From positions 53,652-117,651 of the forward strand of contig JAUQWM010000042.1 of the NCBI GenBank assembly GCA_030835125.1: a stretch of 64,000 bases of DNA, given 5' to 3'. The notes under the pieces are model-generated. The model saw nothing but the letters and a program-made list of their open reading frames with translations. It searched no databases and had not been told where the DNA came from. Each line of letters starts with the position of its first letter. Position 1 is the stretch's first letter. The position numbers and the translations under genes are program-made. This document shows, piece after piece, positions 1 to 7,690 of the stretch. This stretch comes from Gemmatimonadaceae bacterium. Lineage in GTDB: Bacteria > Gemmatimonadota > Gemmatimonadetes > Gemmatimonadales > Gemmatimonadaceae.

Positions 1-755
1 GCGGGACTGTGGCCGGCGAAGTGGTTGTTGAAGTAGCCGTAGACCGCGATGCGACTGGCCAGGGCAGGCAGGATCCGCGCCCAGGCCTCGATTTCCCGCG
101 TCCGGTCGACCTGCACGCGCGAGTAGTCGACGATCGCCCGATCCGGCCCCATCCAGCGCACGTACGTGAAGTCCGCCGTGGGTCGCCCGGCCAGGCCCAG
201 CATCACCTTCCGCGGGATCCAGCGGGCGTCGGTGAGGGCCAGCGCGACGTTATGCTCGGCCAGGAGCGCGATCACCCCGTCGTGAATCCATCCACGCTGC
301 CGGAACTCCACGGCTACCCGCATGTCGCGGGGGAGCATCGGCAGGAACGTGGCCAGCGCCGGCAACTCCGATGGCGAGAAGTCCGGTCCCAGCTGGACCA
401 GGATCGGGCCCAGCTTCGGGCCCAGTTCCCGCACCCGCTCGCAGAAGAGGTCGAGTGGTGCGGCGACGTTCCGCAGCCGGCTCTCGTGGGTGATTTCCTG
501 CGGCATCTTGAGCGCGAACTGGAACTCGTCAGGCACGCGGCTCGCCCAGTCGCGGACCGTGCTCGCCGCGGGAATCGCGTAGAACGTGGAGTCGACCTCG
601 ACGGTGTCGAACGCCCGGCTGTAGACGCGCAGGAAGTCGACCGGGCGGGTGCCCTCCGGATAGAAGGGTCCGACCCAGGCTTCGTAGTTCCATCCCTGCG
701 ATCCGATCCGGATTGGCAAAGGGCGATCGTCACTGAAGGGCGAACACGCAATCAT
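1..755 (-). CDS. DUF72 (YecE-like) protein, 3' end cut by window edge
   Basis: Translating the minus strand from the ATG at 755 gives an open frame to the window edge (251 codons). It starts MIACSPFSDDRPLPIRIGSQ and contains the DUF72 hallmarks: an N-terminal IGSQGWNYEAWVGPFYP strand, DTVEVDSTFYAIP near residue 50, a central WIHDGVIALLAEHNVALALT segment, and the C-terminal VYGYFNNHFAGHSP. DUF72 proteins have a TIM-barrel-like fold of unproven biochemical role. The stop codon lies outside the window, but family length (about 240-280 residues) suggests only a few residues are missing. It is divergent from the SPFH gene across a 262-nt gap. Family assignment rests on motifs I can read; function is unknown. 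Confidence 0.85.
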   Translation of the reverse strand, partial: MIACSPFSDDRPLPIRIGSQGWNYEAWVGPFYPEGTRPVDFLRVYSRAFDTVEVDSTFYAIPAASTVRDWASRVPDEFQFALKMPQEITHESRLRNVAAPLDLFCERVRELGPKLGPILVQLGPDFSPSELPALATFLPMLPRDMRVAVEFRQRGWIHDGVIALLAEHNVALALTDARWIPRKVMLGLAGRPTADFTYVRWMGPDRAIVDYSRVQVDRTREIEAWARILPALASRIAVYGYFNNHFAGHSP

Positions 756-972
756 GCGCCGAGGTTGAGGAAGAGCGCACCGCGGCTGACCGCAAACAAT
801 CGTGCATGCCCTTGGTCCGACAGGCTACGTGACAGAAAGGGCAGTCGGCCCGCTCGGCGACGCCGCCGTATGCCTGCCACTCTAAACCGTTGTTCAGAAA
901 GGCCTTACGTGTCGCAGTGTGATGTCGGCGCCCGCCGCCCGTTAGTGAGTTGTTTGCGTGAAACGCTATCTC

Positions 973-992
973 AGTGATATCGTAGTGATACC
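973..992 (+). promoter_or_regulatory. Direct repeat at 11-bp pitch upstream of the SPFH gene
   Basis: Two 9-mers, AGTGATATC (973-981) and AGTGATACC (984-992), differ at one base and are offset by 11 bp, about one helical turn. They end 25 nt before the chosen SPFH start. This geometry suits a protein dimer binding one face of DNA, but the site is short and may be chance. The rest of the 756-1017 gap shows no clear sigma-70 promoter or hairpin. Confidence 0.25.
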
Positions 993-1017
993 AACCGAAC
1001 CCAACGGAGCTACCGGA

Positions 1018-1887
1018 ATGTTCAAGGAGAAGGAGCAACACGCCCCCAGCGGCCTCGTCGTCCTCCTCATCGGCCTCGTGCTGCTCGCCGCATCGATCTA
1101 CGGCGTCATCTCGGCCGCCAGTGCCGAGTCCCCGGCAGGCGTCATGGCCTCGGCGCTCCTCATGGTCGTGGTGATCACGCTGCTGAGCGGCCTCTTCACC
1201 GTGAACCCTAACGAGGGACGGGTCCTCACCCTCTTCGGGAAGTACATCGGCACCGTGCGCCAGCAGGGCCTCTGGTTTGCCAACCCCTTCTACGCCAAGA
1301 AGCGGATCTCGCTCCGGATCCGGAACTTCGAGACCGCCCGGCTCAAGGTGAACGACAACCACTCCAACCCGATCGAGATCGCGGCGATCGTCGTGTGGAA
1401 GGTCATCGATTCCGCCGAGGCGCTGTTCGAGGTCGACGACTACCAGCACTACGTGCAGACGCAGAGCGAATCGGCGGTTCGCGCGCTGGCGCAGACGTAC
1501 CCCTACGATGCCCACGGGAACGAGGACATCGCGCTGAGCACGCACCCGGCGGAGGTGGCGAAGGGTCTGCAGGCCGCGATCCAGGACCGGCTCGAGAAGG
1601 CGGGGGTCAACGTGATCGAGGCACGGATCAGCCACCTGGCGTATGCCCCGGAAATCGCGTCGGCCATGCTCCGGCGCCAGCAGGCCAGCGCCATCATCGC
1701 CGCCCGGCAGAAGATCGTCGAGGGTGCGGTAGGGATGGTGGAGACCGCGCTCGAGCTGATCTCGCAGAAGTCCATCGTGACGCTGGACGACGAGCGCAAA
1801 GCCGCGATGGTGAGCAACCTGCTCGTCGTCCTCTGCTCGGATCGTGACGCGCAGCCGATCGTGAACACCGGGACCATCTACCAGTGA
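1018..1887 (+). CDS. SPFH/Band-7 domain membrane protein
   Basis: A 289-residue stomatin/prohibitin-like protein. Two hydrophobic segments near residues 10-35 and 42-60 are followed by a Band-7 domain that opens with [20 protein letters not shown], the usual start of the SPFH fold. The later part ([20 protein letters not shown]) is the helical oligomerisation region. SPFH proteins form membrane-bound ring or cage assemblies at the cytoplasmic membrane. I chose the ATG at 1018 because GGAG lies about 9 nt upstream; an in-frame start at 958 has no such site. It lies 72 nt before a ribbon-helix-helix gene and a small membrane-protein gene on the same strand, probably one operon. Confidence 0.85.
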   Translation: MFKEKEQHAPSGLVVLLIGLVLLAASIYGVISAASAESPAGVMASALLMVVVITLLSGLFTVNPNEGRVLTLFGKYIGTVRQQGLWFANPFYAKKRISLRIRNFETARLKVNDNHSNPIEIAAIVVWKVIDSAEALFEVDDYQHYVQTQSESAVRALAQTYPYDAHGNEDIALSTHPAEVAKGLQAAIQDRLEKAGVNVIEARISHLAYAPEIASAMLRRQQASAIIAARQKIVEGAVGMVETALELISQKSIVTLDDERKAAMVSNLLVVLCSDRDAQPIVNTGTIYQ

Positions 1888-1959
1888 CCCGCCCGCGGTC
1901 CCGGGTCACCCACGGACCGGACGCCGGGCCACGGCACCGGTCCGTGGGGCGGAGGCATC

Positions 1960-2160
1960 ATGGCTGAGCGGAAATCCTTCCTGCTCCGGGTCGATCCCGA
2001 ACTGCTGGAGAAGGTGCAGCGCTGGGCCAACGACGACCTGCGCAGCCTGAACGGCCAGATCGAGTTCATCCTGCGTCGCGCCCTCCGCGAGGCCGGCCGG
2101 GTGCCGGGTCGCGAGCGCGACGGTGACGGACCTACCGGAGGCGCCGGCACGCCGGCGTGA
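1960..2160 (+). CDS. Arc/ribbon-helix-helix DNA-binding protein
   Basis: A 66-residue protein. Residues 1-45 (KSFLLRVDPELLEKVQRWAN, then DDLRSLNGQIEFILRRALRE) match an Arc-type ribbon-helix-helix: a short basic beta strand followed by two helices, with RSLNGQIEFIL as the second. Such proteins bind DNA as dimers and usually autoregulate. The tail from about residue 47 is Gly/Pro/Asp-rich and looks disordered. GGAGG at 1951-1955 fixes the ATG at 1960. The gene sits between SPFH and a small membrane-protein gene; the pairing suggests it controls this operon. It could also be an antitoxin, but no toxin-like neighbour is visible. Confidence 0.8.
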   Translation: MAERKSFLLRVDPELLEKVQRWANDDLRSLNGQIEFILRRALREAGRVPGRERDGDGPTGGAGTPA

Positions 2161-2167
2161 GGCACGA

Positions 2168-2545
2168 ATGATCTTCATTCCGATGCAGCCCCAGGCGGCA
2201 CCACCAACCCAGCATTCCCGCGAACTGGGACGGCGGGTCGAGCAGGTGGTGCGCGACTACCAGCGAGACCACCCCGAGCTGACGGACGCCGAGATCCGCA
2301 CGGCCCTGTCGCACTCCACCGGGACACGCGACGATCCCGACGCCGTCGCCCGGAACCGGCGGGTGGCGCTGATCACCGTGGCGGCCGCGCTGGGCATCGC
2401 GGGCGCCATCGTGGGCGCCACGCAACCCGCGGCCGGCGGCGGGTCCGGAAACGACCTGCTGATGAAGGGCGTCTCGATCGCGATCGCGGTCATCGCCGTC
2501 GCCTTCGCCGTGATCCGGATCATCGGGCGCGCGAACCGCGACTGA
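2168..2545 (+). CDS. Small two-TM membrane protein of unknown function
   Basis: A 125-residue protein I do not recognise. The N-terminal half is soluble and polar with a short helical segment (RELGRRVEQVVRDYQRDHPE). Two hydrophobic helices follow at about residues 69-88 (ALITVAAALGIAGAIVGATQ) and 98-118, separated by a Gly-rich loop. The ATG at 2168 follows the ribbon-helix-helix stop by 7 nt, so it is very likely co-transcribed with SPFH and the regulator. An upstream in-frame start at 2123 would overlap the regulator and is less likely. It may be an accessory to the SPFH assembly, by position only. Confidence 0.65.
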   Translation: MIFIPMQPQAAPPTQHSRELGRRVEQVVRDYQRDHPELTDAEIRTALSHSTGTRDDPDAVARNRRVALITVAAALGIAGAIVGATQPAAGGGSGNDLLMKGVSIAIAVIAVAFAVIRIIGRANRD

Positions 2546-2551
2546 GCGGCG

Positions 2552-3256
2552 TCAGTCGTCGCCGGCGGCCGCGACCAGGACCCGCGACGCCAGGGCCGCG
2601 CCCACCTGGCACGTCGCGGACCCGATCGCCAGGGTCAGCGGCCCGTCGAACGGGGCGCGCTGCGTGAGCGTGACCTCCGCGCCGGGCCGCAGGCCTAACG
2701 CGTCGAGGTAGCGGAGCATGCCGGGGTCCTCGTCGCCGACGCGCACCACCCGCGTCGTCGTGCCGACCGCGGCGTCGGCCAGGGACTGGTGCGGCGTCTC
2801 ATCGATCGTCCCGTCGCGGGTGGGGATCGGCGCGCCGTGCGGGTCGGTCACCGGCTCCCCGATCGCCGCCGCCATCCGGTCGATCAGCGTGTCGCTGGCG
2901 GCGTGCTCCAGCCGCTCGGCCTCGGCGTGCACCCCGTCCCAGCCGTAGCCTAACGCCTGGACGAGGTAGGCCTCGATGACCCGGTGGCGCCGGATCGTGC
3001 GCAACGCCGCCCGCCGGCCCGCCGCCGTCAGGCGGACGCCCCGGTAGCGCTCGTAGGACACCAGCCCCTGGTCCGCCAGCCGCTGGACCATCCCGCTCAC
3101 CGAGGCCGGCGCGATCGACAGGTGCTGGGCAATGTCGTTGGTCGCCGCCGCGCCGCTGTCCCGCTCGAACGCGTAGATCGCCTTCAGGTAGTCCTCCACC
3201 GGCGCCGTCAGCGGCTCGGCGCGCGCGGCCTTCGCCTTGCGCTTCCGCGCCGTCAC
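2552..3256 (-). CDS. mntR: DtxR/MntR-family metal-dependent repressor
   Basis: A 234-residue regulator. An N-terminal winged helix (EDYLKAIYAFERD, then NDIAQHLSIAPASVSGMVQR as recognition region) is followed by the DtxR dimerisation and metal-binding helices (HRVIEAYLVQALGYGWDGVH, EAERLEHAASDTLIDRM). A C-terminal FeoA/SH3-like domain (LGLRPGAEVTLTQRAPFDGP) ends the protein. The family represses metal uptake when Mn2+ or Fe2+ is bound. The GTG start at 3256 overlaps the stop of the stress-protein gene by 4 nt, and it is the third gene of an mntH operon, so Mn control is favoured over Fe. A palindrome at 5131-5144 in front of mntH is the likely operator, which would give autoregulation. Confidence 0.85.
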   Translation of the reverse strand: MTARKRKAKAARAEPLTAPVEDYLKAIYAFERDSGAAATNDIAQHLSIAPASVSGMVQRLADQGLVSYERYRGVRLTAAGRRAALRTIRRHRVIEAYLVQALGYGWDGVHAEAERLEHAASDTLIDRMAAAIGEPVTDPHGAPIPTRDGTIDETPHQSLADAAVGTTTRVVRVGDEDPGMLRYLDALGLRPGAEVTLTQRAPFDGPLTLAIGSATCQVGAALASRVLVAAAGDD

Positions 3257-3690
3257 GGCCCTGCCTTGCCCGGCGCGCGGACCAGCAGCACCGGGACCAT
3301 CGACTTGTGGCGCACGCCATTGGCGACGCTGCCGTGAATGACGTCGCCGATCAGCCGGTGCCCATGCGTCGCCATCGCGATCAGGTCGCATCGCTCCCGC
3401 TCGGCAGCGGCGCTGATCTCGGTCGCGGGGTCCCCGGTCGCCAGGAGGGCTTCCGCCGGAACGCCCCCCGCGACCAGGCCCGCGGCGACGCGATCGAGGT
3501 ACTCCCGGTCCTCGCGCATCTCCTCCGATTCGCGCAGGTCGAGCTGCCTGATGTTCCGGGCCGCCCAGCCGTCGGCGACGTGGATGAGCAGCAGCGAGGC
3601 GCCACACAGCCGCGCCAGCGGTCCCACGTGCTCGATGATGTGCGCGTCGGTGCCTGAATTCTCGAGGCAGACCAGGATGCGCTTGTACAT
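3253..3690 (-). CDS. Universal stress protein (UspA family)
   Basis: A 145-residue single-domain Usp. It opens with [13 protein letters not shown] (first beta strand), continues with LLLIHVADGW, and ends with DLIAMATHGHRLIGD and GSVANGVRHKSMVPVLLV. The terminal GSVA..V....PVLLV block is typical, while the ATP-loop glycines are only partly conserved, so nucleotide binding is uncertain. The start codon overlaps the mntH stop by one base (TGATG) and the stop overlaps the mntR start by 4 nt. It is therefore translationally coupled between transporter and regulator, suggesting a role in metal or oxidative stress. Confidence 0.88.
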   Translation of the reverse strand: MYKRILVCLENSGTDAHIIEHVGPLARLCGASLLLIHVADGWAARNIRQLDLRESEEMREDREYLDRVAAGLVAGGVPAEALLATGDPATEISAAAERERCDLIAMATHGHRLIGDVIHGSVANGVRHKSMVPVLLVRAPGKAGP

Positions 3691-5078
3691 CAGGAAAACC
3701 ACCCGCCTACGGTCTGCACCAGCAGCCATCCGTTCAGCGAAGCGATCAGGCCGGCGACCACGTACGCCAGGACCTTGATCCAGCCTGGATTGACGAACCT
3801 TCCCATCTTCTCGGGATCGGACGTGAACATGACCAGGGGGAAGACGGCGAACGACAGTTGCAGGCTGAGGATGACCTGGCTGAGGATGAGCAGCCGCGCG
3901 GTGCCGCTCTCCCCGTACAAGATCGCCGTGATCGCGGCGGGCACAATGGCAATCGCCCGGGTAATCAGCCGGCGCAGCCAGGGACGGATCCGGAGGTTGA
4001 GGAACCCCTCCATCACGATCTGCCCGGCCAGCGTGCCCGTCAGTGTCGAGTTCTGGCCGGACGCGAGCAGGGCCAGCGCGAAGATGACGCTCGCGCCTCC
4101 CACGCCGAGCAGCGGCGTCAGCAGCTGGTACGCGTCCTGGATCTCTGCCACCTGCGTGTTGCCGGTGCGGTGGAAGGTCGCGGCGGCCACGATGAGGATG
4201 GCGGCATTGATGAACAGCGCGAACGAAAGGGCGATGGTCGAATCGATGAACGCATACCGGACCGCTTCGCGCTTGCCGTCGTGCGTCTCCTCGTACTTCC
4301 GGGTCTGCACGATCGAGGAGTGCAGGTAGAGGTTGTGCGGCATGACCGTCGCACCCAGGATGCCGATCGCGATGTAGAGCATCGCCGGGTTGCGGACGAT
4401 CTCGGCGGTCGGGATGAAGCCACGTGCCACGCCGCCCAGGTCCGGCTTCGACACGATGATCTCGAACAGGAAGCACAGGCCCACCACGGCGACCAGCGTG
4501 ATCACCAGCGCCTCGAGCAGCCGGAAGCCCTTGTTCTGCAGGTAGAGCACGATCAGCACGTCGAACGCGGTGATCGCCACGCCCCACGCCAGCGGGATGC
4601 CGAACAGCAGGTTGAGCGCGATCGCCGTACCGATGACCTCGGCCAGGTCGCAGGCCGCGATGGCGATTTCGCAGAGGACCCAGAGTGCCAACGACACCGG
4701 GCGCGAGTAGTGGTCGCGACAGGCCTGCGCGAGATCCCTTCCCGTGACGATCCCCAGTTTCGAGGACAGTCCCTGCAGCAGGACTGCCATCAGGTTCGAG
4801 AGCAGGATCACGCTCAGCAGCGCGTACCCGAACTGCGAACCACCGGCGAGGTCGGTCGCCCAGTTGCCCGGGTCCATGTAGCCCACGGCCACGAGGTACC
4901 CGGGGCCCGCGAACGCCATGATTTTCCGAAGCCAATGCGTGTGCGCGACCGGAATCGAGCGATAGACCTCGGCCAGGCTGGGCGTCACCCGGGTGCGGCG
5001 CCAGCCCCGATCTGGCGGCGCGGGCAGTGCCGCGTCAGGCGACGGAGTATCGGGGGCAGGGGCTTCCGGGACGGTCAT
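3690..5078 (-). CDS. mntH: NRAMP-family divalent metal (Mn2+/Fe2+) transporter
   Basis: A 462-residue, 11-12 TM inner-membrane protein. It carries both NRAMP signatures: DPGNW in TM1 (residues 69-73) and MPHNLYLH in TM6 (246 onward), whose Asp, Asn and Met coordinate the metal ion. Family members import Mn2+ or Fe2+ with protons. I chose ATG 5078 over an in-frame ATG at 5171, because the longer form would place the operator-like palindrome 5131-5144 inside the coding sequence and adds a non-conserved leader. It is first gene of an operon with a Usp gene and mntR. Metal preference cannot be read from sequence alone. Confidence 0.93.
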   Translation of the reverse strand: MTVPEAPAPDTPSPDAALPAPPDRGWRRTRVTPSLAEVYRSIPVAHTHWLRKIMAFAGPGYLVAVGYMDPGNWATDLAGGSQFGYALLSVILLSNLMAVLLQGLSSKLGIVTGRDLAQACRDHYSRPVSLALWVLCEIAIAACDLAEVIGTAIALNLLFGIPLAWGVAITAFDVLIVLYLQNKGFRLLEALVITLVAVVGLCFLFEIIVSKPDLGGVARGFIPTAEIVRNPAMLYIAIGILGATVMPHNLYLHSSIVQTRKYEETHDGKREAVRYAFIDSTIALSFALFINAAILIVAAATFHRTGNTQVAEIQDAYQLLTPLLGVGGASVIFALALLASGQNSTLTGTLAGQIVMEGFLNLRIRPWLRRLITRAIAIVPAAITAILYGESGTARLLILSQVILSLQLSFAVFPLVMFTSDPEKMGRFVNPGWIKVLAYVVAGLIASLNGWLLVQTVGGWFS

Positions 5079-5130
5079 CGGGTCTTCGTGCCGCGGTTGG
5101 GCCGGGTGTTCCAGCGGGCGAAACGAGAAT

Positions 5131-5144
5131 TTAGGCTCGCCTAA
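5131..5144 (-). promoter_or_regulatory. Putative DtxR/MntR operator upstream of mntH
   Basis: TTAGGCTCGCCTAA is an inverted repeat with 6-bp arms and a 2-bp centre, 53 nt upstream of the mntH start. It resembles the core of DtxR/IdeR boxes (TTAGG...CCTAA type) and lies in front of an operon that encodes a DtxR-family protein. Caution: the half-site is also part of the octamer dispersed through this window, so the resemblance may be partly fortuitous. Confidence 0.6.
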
Positions 5145-5181
5145 CTTACTGCCCGTGGTGCCCGCCGGCAAGGGAGCGGGA

Positions 5182-5880
5182 TCATGCCCCCTGCAGCGAC
5201 CGGAGGCGGACGGCCAGCTGCCGGAGCATGCGCTCGGTCATTCCCCAGACGATCCGCGCACCCACCGTGTAGCTGCTGACCCGCCACTCGTCGCCACGCA
5301 CGTGTACGAGGTTCTCCTCGACGAGGTCGGGATCGGCAAAGGTGCTCCAGGGGACCCAGAACGCGTCGGCCAGTTCGGGGCTGATCGTCATCGGCAGGTC
5401 GGAAGGCGCGATGGCGACGAAGGGCGTCACGATGATCGGCGGGAGGACCGGGGTCCGCGGGCGAAGCTCGTCGAGGGAGCCGAGGACGATGCCAGAGGCG
5501 GCGAGGTCGATGCCCGTCTCCTCGAGCGTCTCGCGGACCGCGGTGTCCTGGAGGGTCGCATCAGACGAATCGCGGCGGCCGCCCGGGAGCGCGACCTGTC
5601 CGCTCCAGGGATCGCCATCACGCGTCGCCCGGAGGATCAGCAACACCTCGAGTTCGCGACTCGCGATGTGTGATTCGCCATCGTGACTCGTGATTCGTGA
5701 CTCGTGACTCGGCAGTGCCTCTGGCCTCTGGCCTCCGGCCTGTGGCCTCGCCGTCAGGATGATCGCCACGGCCGCCCGCGCCGGATTGCCGTCGTCTGGC
5801 GCCGCAAGACCGGGATTGGTGCGCAGGTCCGCGGCGAGGGCCGGGAGCAGCGGATGCGCGTCGAGGAGCGGGTGCCTCAC
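5182..5880 (-). CDS. Nudix hydrolase, CoA-pyrophosphatase (NudL) type
   Basis: A 232-residue Nudix protein. The catalytic loop is [12 protein letters not shown] followed by [10 protein letters not shown] (residues 116-125), with the acidic residues that hold Mg2+. The GG..D..D variant before RE..EE.G is characteristic of the NudL/CoA-pyrophosphatase group, which hydrolyses CoA derivatives. Residues about 46-76 (from [16 protein letters not shown] to the second strand) are encoded by 7-nt tandem repeats at 5670-5749 and break the fold between the first two beta strands, where homologues have a short loop. The gene is next to a rhodanese gene on the same strand, 9 nt apart. Substrate is inferred from family only. 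Confidence 0.85.
   Translation of the reverse strand: MRHPLLDAHPLLPALAADLRTNPGLAAPDDGNPARAAVAIILTARPQAGGQRPEALPSHESRITSHDGESHIASRELEVLLILRATRDGDPWSGQVALPGGRRDSSDATLQDTAVRETLEETGIDLAASGIVLGSLDELRPRTPVLPPIIVTPFVAIAPSDLPMTISPELADAFWVPWSTFADPDLVEENLVHVRGDEWRVSSYTVGARIVWGMTERMLRQLAVRLRSLQGA
5670..5749. repeat. Two abutting 7-nt-period arrays inside the Nudix gene
   Basis: GTGAYTC units occur at 5670-5676 and, contiguously, at 5683-5710 (four units). CTCTGGC/CTCCGGC/CTGTGGC units follow at 5719-5746 (four units plus CTC). Both arrays keep a 7-nt period. Together they encode about 27 residues inserted into a surface loop of the Nudix fold without breaking the frame. Confidence 0.85.
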
Positions 5881-5889
5881 CGCGCTGCC

Positions 5890-6252
5890 CTATCCTTCCA
5901 CCTCACCGCCAGCCGCGACCCAGGCGCGGAATCCGCCCACCATCGAGGCCACGTCCTGGTAGCCCATCTGCCTGAGCATATCCGCCGCCAGGGCCGATCG
6001 GTTGCCACCGGCGCAGTAGAGGATGACTTTCTGTCCGCGGTTGGCGACCCGCTCGATGTTCTGCTCGAGGATGCCGCGCGGGATGAAGACCGAACCCGCC
6101 GCGGTCCCCAGGGCCGCTTCGTTAGGCTCGCGGATGTCGACCACCACGGTGCCCGGGTGATCGCGCTGGAGGCGCATGGTCTCGGCGGCCGTCACTTCCG
6201 CGATGCGTTCCTTGGCTTCGCGGACCAGGTCGGCGTAGGACTTGGTGGTCAT
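5890..6252 (-). CDS. Single-domain rhodanese-like sulfurtransferase
   Basis: A 120-residue rhodanese. VVVDIREPNEAALG is the CH2A-type strand, IPRGILEQNIE follows, and the active-site loop is YCAGGNRSALAA, with the catalytic Cys that would carry a persulfide. GYQDVASMVGGFRAW is the usual C-terminal block. The family moves sulfane sulfur, for example from thiosulfate or during thiol detoxification. I chose ATG 6252 because the upstream extension of the frame is only translated tandem repeat. The gene is divergent from the DAACS symporter, and the 7-nt array 6282-6356 fills most of the shared promoter gap. Confidence 0.88.
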   Translation of the reverse strand: MTTKSYADLVREAKERIAEVTAAETMRLQRDHPGTVVVDIREPNEAALGTAAGSVFIPRGILEQNIERVANRGQKVILYCAGGNRSALAADMLRQMGYQDVASMVGGFRAWVAAGGEVEG

Positions 6253-6281
6253 GGGGGGGAATTTAGCGCAAAGCGCGCCAA

Positions 6282-6356
6282 CCTCTGCCCTCTGCCCTCT
6301 GACCTCTGACCTCCGACCTCCGACCTCCGACCTCCGACCTCTGACCTCCGACCTCG
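6282..6356. repeat. 7-nt tandem array (CCTCTGM/CCTCCGA), ten units
   Basis: Ten consecutive heptamers run from 6282 to 6351: CCTCTGC twice, CCTCTGA twice, CCTCCGA four times, CCTCTGA, CCTCCGA, then a partial unit. The array occupies most of the 125-nt divergent intergenic space between the rhodanese and DAACS starts, leaving about 20-30 nt on each side for promoters. Confidence 0.92.
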
Positions 6357-6377
6357 CTCCACGGTACCTTGGCCCCC

Positions 6378-7643
6378 ATGTCACTGACCACACGGGTCCT
6401 GATCGCGCTCCTGGCCGGCCTTGGTGTCGGCCTGCTGGTGTCCGCGAGTGGGAATCCCACGCTGGCCAGCGTGGCGCGGTGGGTCGAGCCCGTCGGCACG
6501 CTCTTCATCAACGCGATCCGGATGACGGTGATCCCCCTCGTCGTCGGGAGCCTGGTCGCGGGGATCGCCGGGGCGCCGAACCCGGGCGCGCTCGGCAAGG
6601 TCGGCGTGCGGGCGTTCGCGATCTTCCTCGTCACGCTGTTCGCCGGCGCCATTTTCTCCGCGCTGGTGGCCCCGCCAATGCTCTCGAGCCTTGCCATCGA
6701 CCCGGCGGCCCAGGAGGCGTTGCGCGCGAGCGCATCCAGCACGGCCGCGACGACGGCCGAAAGCGTGCAGCGAATTCCCGGGTTCGCGCAGTGGCTGATC
6801 GATCTCGTGCCGGCGAACCCCGTGAAGGCGGCCGCGGACGGCGCGATGCTGCCGCTCATCGTGTTCGCCATCGCCTTCGGGCTGGCGGTCGCCCAGCTCA
6901 CCGGCGAGTCGCGCGGCACCGTGGTCCGGGTCTTCGAGGCGATCCGCGACGCGGCGATGACGCTGGTGCGCTGGATCCTGTGGACGGCGCCGGTCGGCGT
7001 CTTCGCCCTGGCGCTGGCGCTGGCGGCGCGGCTGGGCGCGTCGGCCATCGGGGCGGTCGCCGGGTACGTGGGGCTCGTGGCGATCATGACCGTGGTCTTC
7101 GGGGTGGTGGTGCTGTACCCGATGGCCTCGTGGCTGGGGCGCATCCCGATGCGCGAGTTCGCGCAGGCGGCGCTGCCGGCGCAGGCCGTCGCGTTCAGTT
7201 CGCGTTCATCGCTCGCCGCGCTTCCGGCCATGATCGAGGCCGCACGCACGAGGCTTCACCTGCCGGAGGAGATCCCGAGCTTCTTCCTGCCGCTGGCGGC
7301 GTCGGTGTACCGCATCGGCGCGGCCGTGGGCCAGACCGTCGGCGTGGTCTTCATCGCGCAATTGTACGGCGTGGCGCTCGGGCCCGCGGCACTGGCCAGC
7401 GTGGTGCTGACGGTCGTGGCGACGAGCTTCAGCGTCCCGGGCATCCCCGGCGGATCGATCGTGATCATGGCGCCCGTGCTGATGGATGCCGGGCTCCCGG
7501 TGGAGGGGATCGGTATTCTCTTGGGCGTCGACACCATCCCGGACATGTTCCGCACCACGATCAACGTGACCGGACACCTGGCCGCGGCGGTGGCGGTGAG
7601 TCGCGGACGGATCTCGGACAACCAACCGCGACCACACACCTGA
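6378..7643 (+). CDS. DAACS-family dicarboxylate/amino acid:cation symporter
   Basis: A 421-residue inner-membrane transporter of the GltP/DctA family. It shows an 8-TM pattern plus the two hairpins: the Ser-rich re-entrant loop (SSRSSLAALPAMIE) and the substrate/cation-binding block (GVDTIPDMFRTTINVTG) with the conserved Asp, Arg and Asn. SVPGIPGGSIVIMAPVL is the typical HP2 segment. Likely substrates are C4-dicarboxylates or acidic amino acids with Na+ or H+. I chose ATG 6378 over 6369 because residues MSLTTRVLIALLAG begin the first TM helix. It is monocistronic, divergent from the rhodanese and convergent with the next gene. Confidence 0.92.
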   Translation: MSLTTRVLIALLAGLGVGLLVSASGNPTLASVARWVEPVGTLFINAIRMTVIPLVVGSLVAGIAGAPNPGALGKVGVRAFAIFLVTLFAGAIFSALVAPPMLSSLAIDPAAQEALRASASSTAATTAESVQRIPGFAQWLIDLVPANPVKAAADGAMLPLIVFAIAFGLAVAQLTGESRGTVVRVFEAIRDAAMTLVRWILWTAPVGVFALALALAARLGASAIGAVAGYVGLVAIMTVVFGVVVLYPMASWLGRIPMREFAQAALPAQAVAFSSRSSLAALPAMIEAARTRLHLPEEIPSFFLPLAASVYRIGAAVGQTVGVVFIAQLYGVALGPAALASVVLTVVATSFSVPGIPGGSIVIMAPVLMDAGLPVEGIGILLGVDTIPDMFRTTINVTGHLAAAVAVSRGRISDNQPRPHT

Positions 7644-7690
7644 ACTGAACAGCAAGCGCCATCCCGGAACGCACCCTGAATCAGGAGCGT

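Noticed and set aside
9..977. Long open frame on the plus strand (322 codons)
   Set aside because: It is the antisense of the DUF72 gene on the minus strand, whose motifs are clear; the plus-strand translation is Arg/Pro/Gly-rich without domains.
6282..6356. Possible CRISPR array
   Set aside because: Units are 7 nt with no spacers and no cas genes nearby; it is a simple tandem repeat.
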